From Auriscalpium vulgare (lineage: Eukaryota > Basidiomycota > Agaricomycetes > Russulales > Auriscalpiaceae), in the NCBI GenBank assembly GCA_019915015.1, contig JAHBBC010000017.1:1-64000 (forward strand): a stretch of DNA of 64,000 nt, read 5' to 3'. This document shows positions 8,148 to 19,694 of the stretch, one piece after another. The notes beneath the pieces are model-generated. The model was given only the letters and a program-made list of their open reading frames with translations. It ran no database searches and was not told where the DNA came from. Both the position numbers and the translations under genes were made by a program. Each line of letters opens with the position of its first letter. Position 1 is the stretch's first letter.

Positions 8148-8781
8148 CTTATAGCTGTTAGTAAGATAGTTGAGCCTTTTATTGCAGTAGCTGATTCTTT
8201 TCTTTGAACCTCCATCCAAAAAACGAAGAGGCAATCTTTTCTTCTTTTCATTGTTGTATTGAACCAGTGCATTCTCAATGCTCTTCAGCTCCCTAGTGAA
8301 TAAGCATAGTGATCAGTGTTCTGTGTGATTCCACCAAGGCTGACAAGAGTTTGGAGTTGAACATACTGGGGCCATAGTTCCAAAGTATGCTGCAGATCTG
8401 GAGGAACTGTCCAGCTATGATCTTTAGCATAAGTAGTAGCCTCTTCCAGAAGTTTGGCTAGCTCAGATATTCTGTAATTCATCTCATACAATTGAGCCTT
8501 GTTGACATTCAGTGTCTGTGGTACTAACTATCAGTGATCTGAGGCATGACTGGGTAACTGAGGGGAAAACATACATCACTGATCATGATGACTCTCAGTA
8601 GTACCCCAGCAGCACCCTTGATGTACGGCACTTGCACACTAAGTTCACCAATCTCCCGCAAAAGTGCAAGGGATGTGACAAGGGTAGCTCTGGTTTGCGA
8701 TGGATTTTCATGAGATGACTGATCGCCTTTGATATGGATCATGATGAGCATGGAATGGCTTCTGATACTCCAGCAACGCAC
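8148..8781 (-). pseudogene. NLR-type gene, N-terminal exons (MLKL-like helical domain)
   Basis: Three exons can be read on the minus strand. The first, from about 8781, carries a conserved stretch ending in PYIKGAAGVLLRVI, typical of the helical N-terminal domain of agaricomycete NLRs (related to the MLKL four-helix bundle), and ends at a GTATGT donor. The second (about 8530-8370) continues as an amphipathic helical segment. The third runs to 8148, with a basic RFLDGGSKKR motif, and ends at donor AAG/GTATGA. The downstream intron holds the chromovirus. The N-terminal domain would be the membrane-acting or signalling part and NB-ARC the switch. The gene as it stands is disrupted. Confidence 0.72.
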
Positions 8782-8799
8782 TGTCAGTGGACGGGACTT

Positions 8800-11700
8800 T
8801 GTGTTGTTTAAGCCTCAAGAGGAGCGCCTGCACGATGATCTTGGATGTTTGCATGGTTGTCGTTGATGTCGAAGAGGCGTGAAAAAAGGGTGTTGTTTGC
8901 GGCAGTTGTTTGCGGGCTGCACCGCCACCCGGAACTCCGCTTCTCTACCGCTTCAAGGCGCTTTTCCTCACCTCCCGTGGACATCGGAATGAACACGGTG
9001 CGCTCTTTGGCCCAACATATCGAAACGTTGAGGTCATGATGCATGATGCATGACGATCAGTCGATGAAGCACACAAGCCCAAGTCTTGCACCAGCCGGTG
9101 AACGCTCCTCGTATCGGAAGCGACAAGCACACGCCGTAGTCGGTTCTGGCTACGTGGTACCTGCGACGTACGTGTCTATAAATCGTTCTAGTCATCCCAC
9201 CCACTCGTCGTGCATGCATATATCCTGCCCACCGCTAAACAGATACTGACGTGTGCTTATTTCTATCAAGTTGGCACGCGACCCGCCGATGATTGTATAT
9301 GCAGGGCGCGCACTCTTTGTATCGCCCATCATCGAGTCTTCTGCCAGCCGCCCCCGCCCACATCGAATCGACCCAGGTCGCCTTCCCCAGCTCGCTCCCG
9401 GTGGTCATCGTCGACCGCGCTGTTGCCCCGGCGGAAACGGCTCCCTCCGCCCTCGATCTTCAGCCCCGCGGTCGCCGCCAGCTAAGGCTCAGCATCCTCC
9501 TTGATGTCCAGCCCTACGCGGCCCTCGTACGTCGTCGAGCTGCGACTGTCCGCCGTTTCCTGACCAGTCCTCCATAGCATCATCATCCTAGTATTAATGC
9601 TCGAGCTCGTCCTTGACTTCGACGCGCAGACCGGGTTGCTTCGCACTGCGCACGAAGAGACGGATCGCCAATGCCACCTTCTGGAGTACCCAACAGTCTC
9701 GGGATGTGGACGCCAGCGATCTGCGCGGCACCCTTCATGTCGCGACAAAAAGCTCCGCGATGTACCGAAGATGGTCAATCAAGGGAGCTGACGCGTGCCG
9801 ACAACTTGCCAACCACCATGCGACGCCTTCACCTCAGTCCACCCATTCCCAGGCATCGAGCGCTCCGCGCTACAGCCCCAGGTCGTCGTACGACCGCGCG
9901 ATCATACTTTCATTTATTTACATTGCGGTACACATCTTCTAAAATATGTCGTGATGTCGTAGTAGGTATGTATTCAGGATAAAACAGGATCTGAAAATGT
10001 CGTAAATGCAAATAGTGAGCTAGCGAGAAAACCACCACTCACATGCTGCTGTCGCACGTATCCACTAACGCTCCTCACGTCGCGCCAACCGGACGTCTCT
10101 TCCACGCGCCACTCTGTCAAGATTTCGTTGCTATCGTCATGAGCCCGACCTGCAGCTGTCGAACACACGATGCAGGCGTTGCAGCCTAGAGCGCGCAAAA
10201 CTTGCGACCCAAGTTCTTGACGGGCCACGGATCCCATTGACGCTGCGAAAACCGAGTGTTCGGTGGCAGTACGAATGATGAGAGTGACCAAATTCACGCA
10301 CCGTTCCGAGCGCACGAGTCGGGCCTGCAGCTGGTGAGTGAGCTTCCTGCGAAAAACTCCCGCAGAACATTGGTTATGCTTACGGCGCTCGGAGATCGCG
10401 CGTCGAGTGTATGTCGCAGGCTTGAGAGAGACTGCGGGCGGAAATCGAGTGCGTGGGCGGGGCTGCGACAGCGACGCGAACCCAACGGTGTTTGCGTCGC
10501 GTCGCGTCTGTAGGGCGAGCCAAAAAGAAAAACGGCAAGGTGAGTCTGTGTAATATAACTTCAAAGAGAGGCGTGACTAACCTCTGGGCTAGGGGCGTGG
10601 ACGCGTGTACTCGTTGCTTTGACACCCTGCGCACACTGATGTTCGTCACAGCGTGTCCGCGCTACGCAGGCGCGTCTCCGCGATCCTGCGAAAGAGGTTG
10701 CGGAGGGCGCTGGATGGTCGGCGACGAGGACGGCGTCATCGAAAGCTTGACGAGGTCGGCAAGGCGGTGTCCTCGTTTACTGGGCGGAGCTGATAGGCGT
10801 GTTGCCCATGGCTGATTGATGCTGCTTTGAAGAGCTGCTCCTCGCAGGCAGCTATTCGAGTGATACCTAAGTCACGGGAGAGCTGGAGAATCAGTTGGAC
10901 AGGAATAAGAACGGAAAGAGATCGACTCACGCGCCTGGACTGTTGTTAGTGGATTATGAGGATAAGGGTTGTCCTAGACTTGTGCTTCATCTGCCGAATG
11001 ACCACATCGCCGGTGTAGAGCATGAGGAAGGTCTGATGGGATTGGATTCTTGTCGTGCTCAGCAGGGGGGCCGTCAAGATACGTGTGGAAGACGGAGAGC
11101 TCAGGGCGAGGCCGCCGCTGGGCGACGCGCGCTGCTCCTAACCCTGAATTGGGGCCCAGAACGCTCTTCGGACTTCCCGCTCGCTCTGTGCCGCTGCGCT
11201 CGTCTCCCGCCACCCATGGCCTTCTCACCCGCCTCGATATCATTCCATGCCGCATCCCCCTACGCCGCATCTTCACCCCCAACTCATCCGCGCGCAATGT
11301 GCAACGAATAACACCCGCCTCGTCCGACCACGCGCTGCCAAGATGGCGTACCACCCGCAATCCACGAAGCTCCCCGTCACCTGGCTGCCCAAGACGAACT
11401 GAGACGCATTTTTGGATGTTGGGATGGGCGTCGACAGGCGCCAGCGCATGGAGATCTGGCTCAGCGGCTGCCGACCTACAGTACTTGACATCTGTGCGTC
11501 GCCCATCCCTCTCTTCATGGACCACCCTCGACTCATACTGTCGCTGGATGTCAGTCTTGGACCCCGGCGCTCTGTCACCCAGACTGCACAGGTGCATATC
11601 TCTGCCAACGTAAGTCAAGAACGATACCGCAAACAATGGTGTCCAAGCCCGCGCTCGTGATGCCTGATATGGAACAATAGTATGACCCAGTCTCGATCCA

Positions 11701-13150
11701 AGCGACTTAATTCGGCGTATGTAGCAGGATCGATCTACGGTGGGAGCATCGTAGCCAGCAGGTACTCGAACGATGGTATGTATGTATAACTCGCTCGTGG
11801 CTATGCTAGCTCTTACTGACAGCGAGCTTGGCAGCCACTTTGTTTGAGGGGCTGGGAAGCCCGTCTTCTGCTGTGTTCTAAGCAGTTTGGGAGCCGATCC
11901 TGGACGGTCCGGAGTTCATCCTCAACGGCGTATCGGGCAAATATCGTGCGTCACACTGACAGATTTTAGTTGTTGACCGACGCTCACATATCGCCAACTG
12001 GTTCCAGAAGTCTACTCGGCTACTGTGAATAGAACGCCGAGGCCATCGTTGTCAACTGCAGCGACCCGGAATGTTGCGTTGATTCCGGCGGTACGCATCC
12101 TTCGTTACTTCCCTCTCACTCACCTGCCCTGCACTAGGAAACTGCGCTCCCGGATCGCCAGAAGAAAGGAGTTTCGCGTAGTACTTTTGATATCGGTATA
12201 CCGTCGGATAGGTCACAAGTCGGCGTAAGCTGTGTAGGCTATATCGCACCAAGCTTCGATGTCAGCGCAATGGATTTGCTTGCAGTGCGCGCGGGAGGGC
12301 AGCGGTCCGACTTTATCGTGCAGGCTCGTCGGCGCAGCGGACGCGAACTGTCGCACCGCCATCAAGTACACGGCAGTGAGCAAACGAGGACTACAAACGA
12401 TGACTGGTGCGCGGCTCGCGCAATCGCTGGCATGACCCTTTGCAGAACAGTGCATCGAGTCAAATTGGTCGGGTTTGTGTCGAAATCGTTGCGAGCTTCC
12501 GACGCCATGATGAAGCAACAAGTGGAGTGTCTCCGACAACAAGGACATTCAGAAAGCGCATCTTCACATGACCGCAGCGTCAAGTACATAATTACAGCGT
12601 AAGGGGAAGCTCATGGTCCCGCAAGCAGGAAAGCTTCTTGATGATCATGATGTATGAGTTAAATAGAGATGAACCAGTTTCCCGCGAGAACGGCAGCAGA
12701 CAATACGATACACAGACGTGTTCCATAAGAGCCTCGAGAGCCTCGCGTACGCCCACATCGTGCTCAATTTACGCTGACGCGGCTACCAGTAGCATGGTGA
12801 TCGATGGTCAGTATCAAACCTGTTCCGCTAGAGACGCCATCGTACCAGGTGGATTGGCCTCGGTCCCTAATGGCAGGATTGCAATGGTCGGCTCGCCGGG
12901 TGTCTCCGCAACGACCACCGCGATATTCTCTGACGAAGATGATCAGCACTTGACGGATCGACCTCCAAGACGCCGGGGACCCAAGGACTCACCCCCCGTC
13001 TCGTTCGACTGATAGACTTCCATTGAGAACGCAGATATGCTGTCCCCAAAGCTGCCACCATCGGCCCGATGAGAGTCTGCGAACGGGTTCGTGATGCAAG
13101 TGCCGGTGGGGTCGAAGTTCAGTTCGGAAGGTTGCCCAGGGGTTCCCCCA
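8800..13150. other. No recognisable intact gene; relics and start of segmental duplication C
   Basis: Open frames here are short and inconsistent between strands. On the minus strand near 9780-9600, short stretches look protein-like (for example an LDHLRYIAELFVAT segment) but are interrupted by stops, so a decayed gene is possible. 10020-11420 is paralogous to 16130-17400. 11680-12100 may hold exon scraps on the plus strand. I cannot assign a function to any of it. Confidence 0.4.
10020..11420 (+). repeat. Segmental duplication C, copy 1
   Basis: Blocks of sequence recur in the same order at 16130-17400. Examples are CAACCGGACG followed by GGATCCCAT, the stretch CGAGGTCGGCAAGGCGG near 10750, and GCGACGCGCGCTGCTCCTAA near 11120. 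Both copies carry a short frame of about 31 codons that starts MA-SPAS and ends AICNE or AMCNE (11216-11311 here) with conserved length and stop. Longer frames are not shared, so the unit is either a decayed gene or carries only this small one. Confidence 0.65.
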
Positions 13151-13157
13151 GCAAGAG

Positions 13158-13743
13158 CTAAACCCGTCGTCACTTTGTTGTACACGCGACATTACGTGGT
13201 AAGAGACATACCAGCGTTTGTGGTACCATTTCGCTGCTCAAATAGCTTGAAGAGGATGCGCTCTCTGGATCGTTCTGAGGCCAACTGTTGTTCGTCCCTG
13301 TATCAGCAAATGGAACTTGGGTGACTTGTTGGAGTACCTTGATGGTTCTATACGCGTGTTTCGCTACTTTTCTGTAACCATGTGCATGGAAGAAGCGGTG
13401 AAGCTCGTTGCCGCTTCTCATAAACTCCTGTTGTTCTTTCGCTCTGTCCGAAAACATGAGATTCCTGAGTCGGAACATATTGAAGCCAACGGATGAGCTT
13501 GACCACTCACCGGTCATAATTATGAATCATGACGGCTTGTTCGTGGGGTTCCATGCCGGCCATGTAGCGTTCGAGGAGCGACAAACTTGCCTCCATGCAT
13601 TGGTCGGCTTCCCGCTGTTGGTTAGAGGGGATGTTGCGACATAGATATTGTACGAGACCCTTGGTCGGGATGTCGACGCTAGCCTCACACACTGCGCCAG
13701 CGAACTGTGGGAGATAGTCGTTGACGAAAGCAGAACCGGCCAT
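13158..13743 (-). CDS. Hypothetical small protein, at least three exons
   Basis: The start ATG is at 13743. Exon 1 is 13743-13511 (donor GTGAGT) and exon 2 is 13464-13212 (acceptor CTCAG, donor GTATGT). Together they give 162 codons in phase: a helical N-terminal half rich in Glu, Gln and Met, then a Ser-rich stretch. If the next acceptor is TTTAG just before 13157, the reading ends after 12 more codons; another frame stays open to 12943 and looks equally protein-like, so the 3' end is unresolved. No domain is recognised. It is convergent with nothing and lies about 530 bp from the divergent kinase gene at 14272. Confidence 0.5.
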
Positions 13744-14271
13744 GGCAGGGTGTATGGGTTGAGACGGAAGGATACAAAAGCTGGGAGTAGGACAGCGTCC
13801 GAGTCGCGGTGAGGATAGACGTGAGCCTAGAGACGAGCGAGTCGAGATATAAGTATAGTAGGTCAACGCGCGTACCAGGCGTGGCGGCCTAGCCCTGCGC
13901 CCACCCCTCCGGCATGCCGGCCAATAGAAACAGCTTGAAGCCATTAGATAGGTCGGGATATGAGCAAAGCCCGGCTTAGTAGACAAGAAAAGTAGCCGAG
14001 AGGGATGTAGTCACAGTAACCTGGCGCAACCAGCGCTGCCGGCGCACCACCCAAGAAAATCAGCTAAAAAAATCTTTGGGGTCCATATGTAAGAGCGAAG
14101 ACGGCACAAGTTGCAGAGGGTGCGTAGTAACGAGAGGCGGTGACGGTTGAACGTGAACATTGACTCGGAAACGTTCAAGACCATCCGGGTCGACGTGTGC
14201 CGGCAGGATGACAAATCAGCGCCGCCCCACGTTGAGTTGCCCTCGCTAGACACCGCTTTCTCTCTCTCTCC

Positions 14272-15606
14272 ATGGCTAACTCAGAGGAAAGTCTAGGCAC
14301 TGAAGAAAGCTTTCGAGCTGACTTCACCAACCCGGGGCGACGCATACGGAGTGAACGCTGGTGGGTCAAGAGGGAGAAGCTGCTTGAAGCAGCCGGCTAC
14401 AGGCTGCGCCCCCGCTTCCGCCAGGACTGGGTCGCGTCCTGGCGCGGTACGAAGAAACGATACACCTACCAGGAAGACGGTCTCGCCAGCTTTGTGAGGC
14501 TTGTTTATGTGTTTCCCAAACGCCGCACTCATAATCTCTCATTAACTTGCAAGTTACGGGTCGCACTGGACGCGACGCGGATATCGGACGGCAAACAGGT
14601 CATGATGAAACAGGTCGTCCGCGAGGAGGGACCGTACGAACTCGACATAGTCACATACCTTTCGTCAGAGGCACTCATTTCCGAGCCACGAAATCACACT
14701 GTGCCGTTGCTGGAGGTCATCGAGCTGCCGACTGACGAACGCGACAAGATCATGGTGATGCCGCTCCTGCGGCCCTTCGATAAACCCAAGTTTGAAACCT
14801 TTGGAGAGGCTGTCGCGTTCATCACCCAGATATTCGAGGTACGTCATACGCTGAGCTGCCGCGTAGTCGCACCTTCTTCTGACCACCGTCGCTCAGGGCT
14901 TGCAGTTTATGCATGAGCGCAATATTGCACATCGGTGAGACTTTACGGTCCCTCGGTGCTCGGCCCTTGACGACTCCGTCAGAGACTGTACGAGGAATAA
15001 CATCATGCTCGATCCCTCGTCAATGTACCCCGACTCATTCCATCCCGTGAAGCTCACTCGCAACAAGAATTTCAAAGGCAAGGCGAAGTATTACACGCGC
15101 ACACAGCGGCCGTCAAAATATATCTTCATTGATTTCGGGCTGTCGCGGCGCTACGATCCTGCGGCGGGACCACCTCTCGACGAGCCTCTCAAGGGCGGCG
15201 ACAAGACAGCCCCGGAGCACCGCGACCCGACGAAACGATGCAACCCCTTCTTCACCGACATATACTATCTAGGAAACCTCATACGTGAGAGGTTCATCTA
15301 CGTAAGCTTTCTATACCCTCCATCGCCGCTCGCGCTGACGTTCGTGAGTAGAAACACCTTGGCTTTGACTTCATCTATCCGTTGGTCGGGGATATGGTCC
15401 AGGAAGATCCAGAGAAGCGTCCGACAATCGACGAGGTTGTCGCCAGATTCGCTGAGATCCGCAAATCGCTGAGCTCACGCAAGCTGCGCTCGAGAATGAT
15501 CGCGCGCAACGAGATTGGCCTCGTTGGCTTCTTCCGGGCGTGGGGTTATCTATATCGCACTGCAGGTTATATACTGACGAAGAAGACCCCAATTCCTGAT
15601 CCATGA
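14272..15606 (+). CDS. Divergent protein kinase-like protein (paralogue 1)
   Basis: Five exons join in phase: 14272-14493, 14554-14838, 14897-14934, 14983-15301 and 15352-15606. They give about 372 residues. The ATG at 14272 is the only one in frame near the pyrimidine-rich leader. Kinase motifs: a VMMK lysine in GKQVMMKQV; catalytic loop HRDCTRNN with the aspartate and +5 asparagine; metal-binding DFG in FIDFGLSRRY; APE in TAPEHRD; and a DIYYLGN helix equivalent to DVWSLG. There is no clear glycine-rich loop, as is common in expanded agaricomycete kinase families, so ATP-site geometry may be unusual. A basic C-terminus follows the kinase fold. The paralogue lies at 43246-44658 with the same intron positions. 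No substrate can be inferred. Confidence 0.82.
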
Positions 15607-18600
15607 CACGCTCTCTAACTGCCCGTCTCTTCCACGCTCGAGCCGCATACTCCCGGCCCTATACCTATCTACGCGATCCCTTCACTGGATACCCCATGGA
15701 TTCATCATCATTGCGAGTATTGATTTCGAGGATGTGAACGTATTCACGCCGCTGTAAGCCCTTGGGTTTCCTAGGCGGAAGGGTGCCCCTGCATCGGGCG
15801 CGGTCAACCTTATGCCATATCGGCTCGGGGCACCTCCTCTGCAACAGCGATGGCTTGTATACTCAACGTTACCTGCGCTGAAGCACAGCTGTCGACGGGA
15901 AGGCGCTCACGCTGGCGCACCCGTGGTGTCTTTGCGAGCAAAAGGTAACATGAGGCCGCCGTGTGCGAGCTGCTTCGTGGAGTTGGGCGGGAAGAGCCGC
16001 GCCGGAGTCGCGAGCACACAGCAAGGAGGAAAACTCAATCTTGTTAGACATTGTAGTCGACAGGTATGCACGACATCGTCGTCGACAAATGGAAGATGTA
16101 TGGGTGCGGTAAAACGTAAAAAGCGAGCCAGTAAGTACTGCTCACATACTGCTGTCCAAGTTCAGCGCACGTATCCCCTCTAACATCGCTACCAACCGGA
16201 CGGCTCTCCCCGCGATATTCTTCTGTCCAGCTTCCGTTGATTTTTCATGGTGGGCCGGATCTGCTGCCTTCTGAGACGCCAGGATCCCATCGACGCTGCG
16301 CACGATCATGCGTTAAGCGGCAGTACGAATCAGAGGAGTTGATTAAATATACACACCGTGACGAGCGTGCTGGATCACTGGGTGTAAGCTTCGGACTCGA
16401 CCATCGAGGGCCTGCCAGCAGCTGTAGATGAACGTCGCAGGCGTAAGAGAGGGCTGTGGGGGTGATCGAGACGTGAACGCGCGCGGGCGCGCTGCAACTG
16501 CGAGCGACGCGAAACCCAAAAGTGTTGGGTCACGTTTGTGGCGGACCGCCGGCTGAACACGAAAAGTAAAGGTTGACCTTCGTACAACTTCAAAGAGAAA
16601 CACGACTGACCTTGGGCGCAGGTGCGTGGGCGCCTGCACTCGCTGCTTTGCCATCATGCGCCCATTGACCGCTCTACTTGGCGTCGTACCGGGTCCGCAC
16701 CGGGTCCGCGCGTCTCCGACAGCGCGTGAGTGCGGTTGCAGAGGGCGCTGGATGTTCGGCGACGCGAGGACGGCGTGGTCAAAAACTTGACGAGGTCGGC
16801 AAGGCGGAACACTTGTACACTAGGTAGAGATGATGGCCGTGTTGCCCGTGGACAGTTGATGCCGCAGAGAAGGACTGTGGCAATTTAGAACCCGGTGTCC
16901 CATTCTAGATCTCTAAGTCACGGATCAGCTGCAAGCACGGCCGCGGGAAGAGATCGACTCACGCACCCGGAATGTCGGCCAATTTTGACGATAAGTGAAA
17001 TCCTACGGTGTTAGCAAGTCCTTTTTGAATCGCCAAAGGTGTTATGAGATTGGATTCTTGTCTAGATTAGCGAGGGGTGAGATGTGTGGCAGACGGAGTC
17101 GTCGGAGACTCCAGTCGGCGACGCGCGCTGCTCCTAACCCTAAATCGGGGCTGGCAGTCTGCGGACGCTTGGGTTCCTGGCATGCTGCCTTTGCTGTCTC
17201 CCTCCACCCATGGCCATCTCACCCGCCTCAATGCCTGTCCCAGACGCATTTACCGCCGCTGCATTTTCACCCCCAACTCACTCGCCCGCAATTTGCAATG
17301 AATGATATCGTCCTCATCCGCCCACGCGCTGCCAAGATGGCGTAGCTCGCAATCCACGAAACTCCCCGCCTGGCTGCCCAAGATGCTCGGAGACGCATAT
17401 TTTGACATGATGTACGACGCACCGGCCGCATGTCTGTTTGGCCCGTTTCATGGTGCGTCAATTTATCGCTGCATTCTGCACCGTCTTGTGCTGACTTCCT
17501 CCCGCAACCGCTCAGTCAAAAGCTGTCTACCGCGCCCTCGACTTCGTCACCGGGCTTCGCGTCACGCTCGACGACTTGGCCTGCAAGCAGCGAGCCCGTG
17601 GATGCCAACAGGAAAACGGCGTGACGGTGCCTACGAGCACGACTCGAAGCTCTGGGCTGCAACACGCCCTCTCTCCATTATCCGCGCGGAAGGTGCGTTG
17701 CATTGTTTGACGCCCCCTCGCAGTGAGCCGAACCCGGCACCTCCTGGCGGCGTTTGCGAAATATCTGATACTCACAAGTAAACAGCAGTCGCACCATGCC
17801 TTACCGTCGACATTGGCTTCGCCCTGTGAAGTACGTGCTACTTTCCATTCTGCACGCCCACGCTGATTCGTACACTCGCGCTGTCCTAGGCAACGAAAAA
17901 AAGCCCTCCGTTTTTGTCGCCATCAACGCTGAGCGCACGCCGCACCAGAATCTTCCAGCCCGTCTAGCGCGCCCGACGCGCCTGCGTCTCTGCATCGTCA
18001 GCACCCCTCCGACAGCCCATAACGCGTTCTTTCATCCACACATCACGCTCAAAGCGCGCAACATGGCCATGCACATGTGCTCGAGACGCATCTCTGCATA
18101 CGCTTTTGCACATGAACGTATCCATGCCACGTCACAACGTCCGCTGCCGGTTCTGCGGTGTGCTGGGGTTCGTTTACTGTAAGCACCGGCGACGTCCTCC
18201 TGCACAACGTTCACCTGAGCTGACATAGCACAGATCGACCTGCGCTGTCCTGCACGCATTGCGCTGTGATTCTTGGGGTCTGTTCCGAAATTGCTCGGCG
18301 TCCTCCGCCTCGCTCGCTTTCGGATATGGACCAGTCCCACCCAAGACGAAGGATGGTCCAGGCATACAGGACTACGCGTATGCGCAGAGAGACGGCTTAG
18401 GCTGCGATGCGTCCAAATCGTCGCCCTATGCCCCGTATTTGCCCACTGATCTCCTCATTCTTCAATTAGTACTGGCCTACCCGCGCCGTTTTGCCCTCCC
18501 ACATCCTCTACGCCAACCTGGGCCGCGGCGGCGCACCGCCAAGCGCGGCTCAAGTTGGCGTCTTCTTTCGAATGCTTCTCAGCGCATACGTGTTCAGTAA

Positions 18601-19690
18601 CCCTGCAACGCGGCCCGCATCCTCTCCCCAACTTCAGCCCTTGTATGCTTCTCTACCTCTTTCATCCCATCAATCGTTCATCAACCGTCCACGACGCGCG
18701 CTGCAATTATCGCATCTGCCGAGCAAGATCCATCCACTGCACCCGGTCGCAGGCCTTCGGCATACAACCCTCTCCCCCGATGTGGAAGAAAATTTACAGC
18801 ATCTCGTCCCGACACCTTCGTGGATTCAACGAACGCACTTTCCGCGCCTCCGTCGACAGCTCCGACACACGGATGCCATTCGGAGCGCATACAATGCTTA
18901 CTAGACTCCTCTTACGTGCCGGTACGACTTGAGTCTTGCCGAATCCGCCGCGTCCTTTCATGTATCTATCCACCACCTATAGCAGCATATCCATCCCTTG
19001 TCTGGGAGCCTGCCGCAAACAATTGAGAATCGCCTTCGCCATTCAATTTGCCAATGCGGTGGACGTGCGGCACTGAATGCTGACTAAATTGCATATACCG
19101 CGCTCTCCGGATAAGCGCTCCCAGTAAGTTCAATACTCTGGCGCGGCTGGAGTCACTGCGCCATCAGACTGAGAGCCAAGAGCGGGTGGAATCGATTATT
19201 GTATGCGCGTCAACGTGGCCTGGTAAGAGCATATACTGACGTTGGTCGTTCTCAATTGCCAGCAGCACCGCATGATCAAATGGGTATGGGACTTGCTCCC
19301 CAGGGTGTCATGTAGCGAGGGCTCATGCATAACGTCTGTTCAGGTGTGTTTCCGCTGAGTTTGCCTTCCAACACACGTCCTCACATTTCTTCGTCACACA
19401 GGCCTCCGCGGACGGACGGCGCAGCCCTGGGCGTCGCCCTCCCATGGGCGTAATTATTTATTCGACATGACTGACGCGTATGCAGTATCCTGGCCTCACC
19501 TACACCCCTGAACGTCTTTCGCTCATCAACTGGGCGACCGGGCTGACCCCAGCGGACAGGTTGCATCGGCGACGTTGAGGCATCGACGTCCCTTCGGCGC
19601 GATCGGGGCCTGGTTCAAGGACATGGGTGAGCACGAACTGCTCCGCGACGGCAGCGCGCGCCCGCGCTCACCAGCATTGTTATGGATTAA
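15607..19690. other. Gene-poor stretch holding segmental duplication C copy 2
   Basis: No frame here is supported by motif, splice structure or paralogue, apart from the small conserved frame in the C duplication. 17430-19030 has many overlapping frames on both strands with basic, proline-rich translations typical of GC-rich non-coding DNA. I see no gene in 17800-19690. Confidence 0.4.
16130..17400 (+). repeat. Segmental duplication C, copy 2
   Basis: It is the diverged partner of 10020-11420. The small shared frame here is 17212-17304 and ends AICNE. Divergence is heavy, roughly a quarter to a third of bases by eye, with many small indels, so the duplication is old. Confidence 0.65.
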
Positions 19691-19694
19691 ACCA

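Noticed and set aside
9590..9780. A coding exon near 9600-9780
   Set aside because: Both strands give short protein-like pieces, but stops and frame changes break each; no splice model or homologue is recognised.
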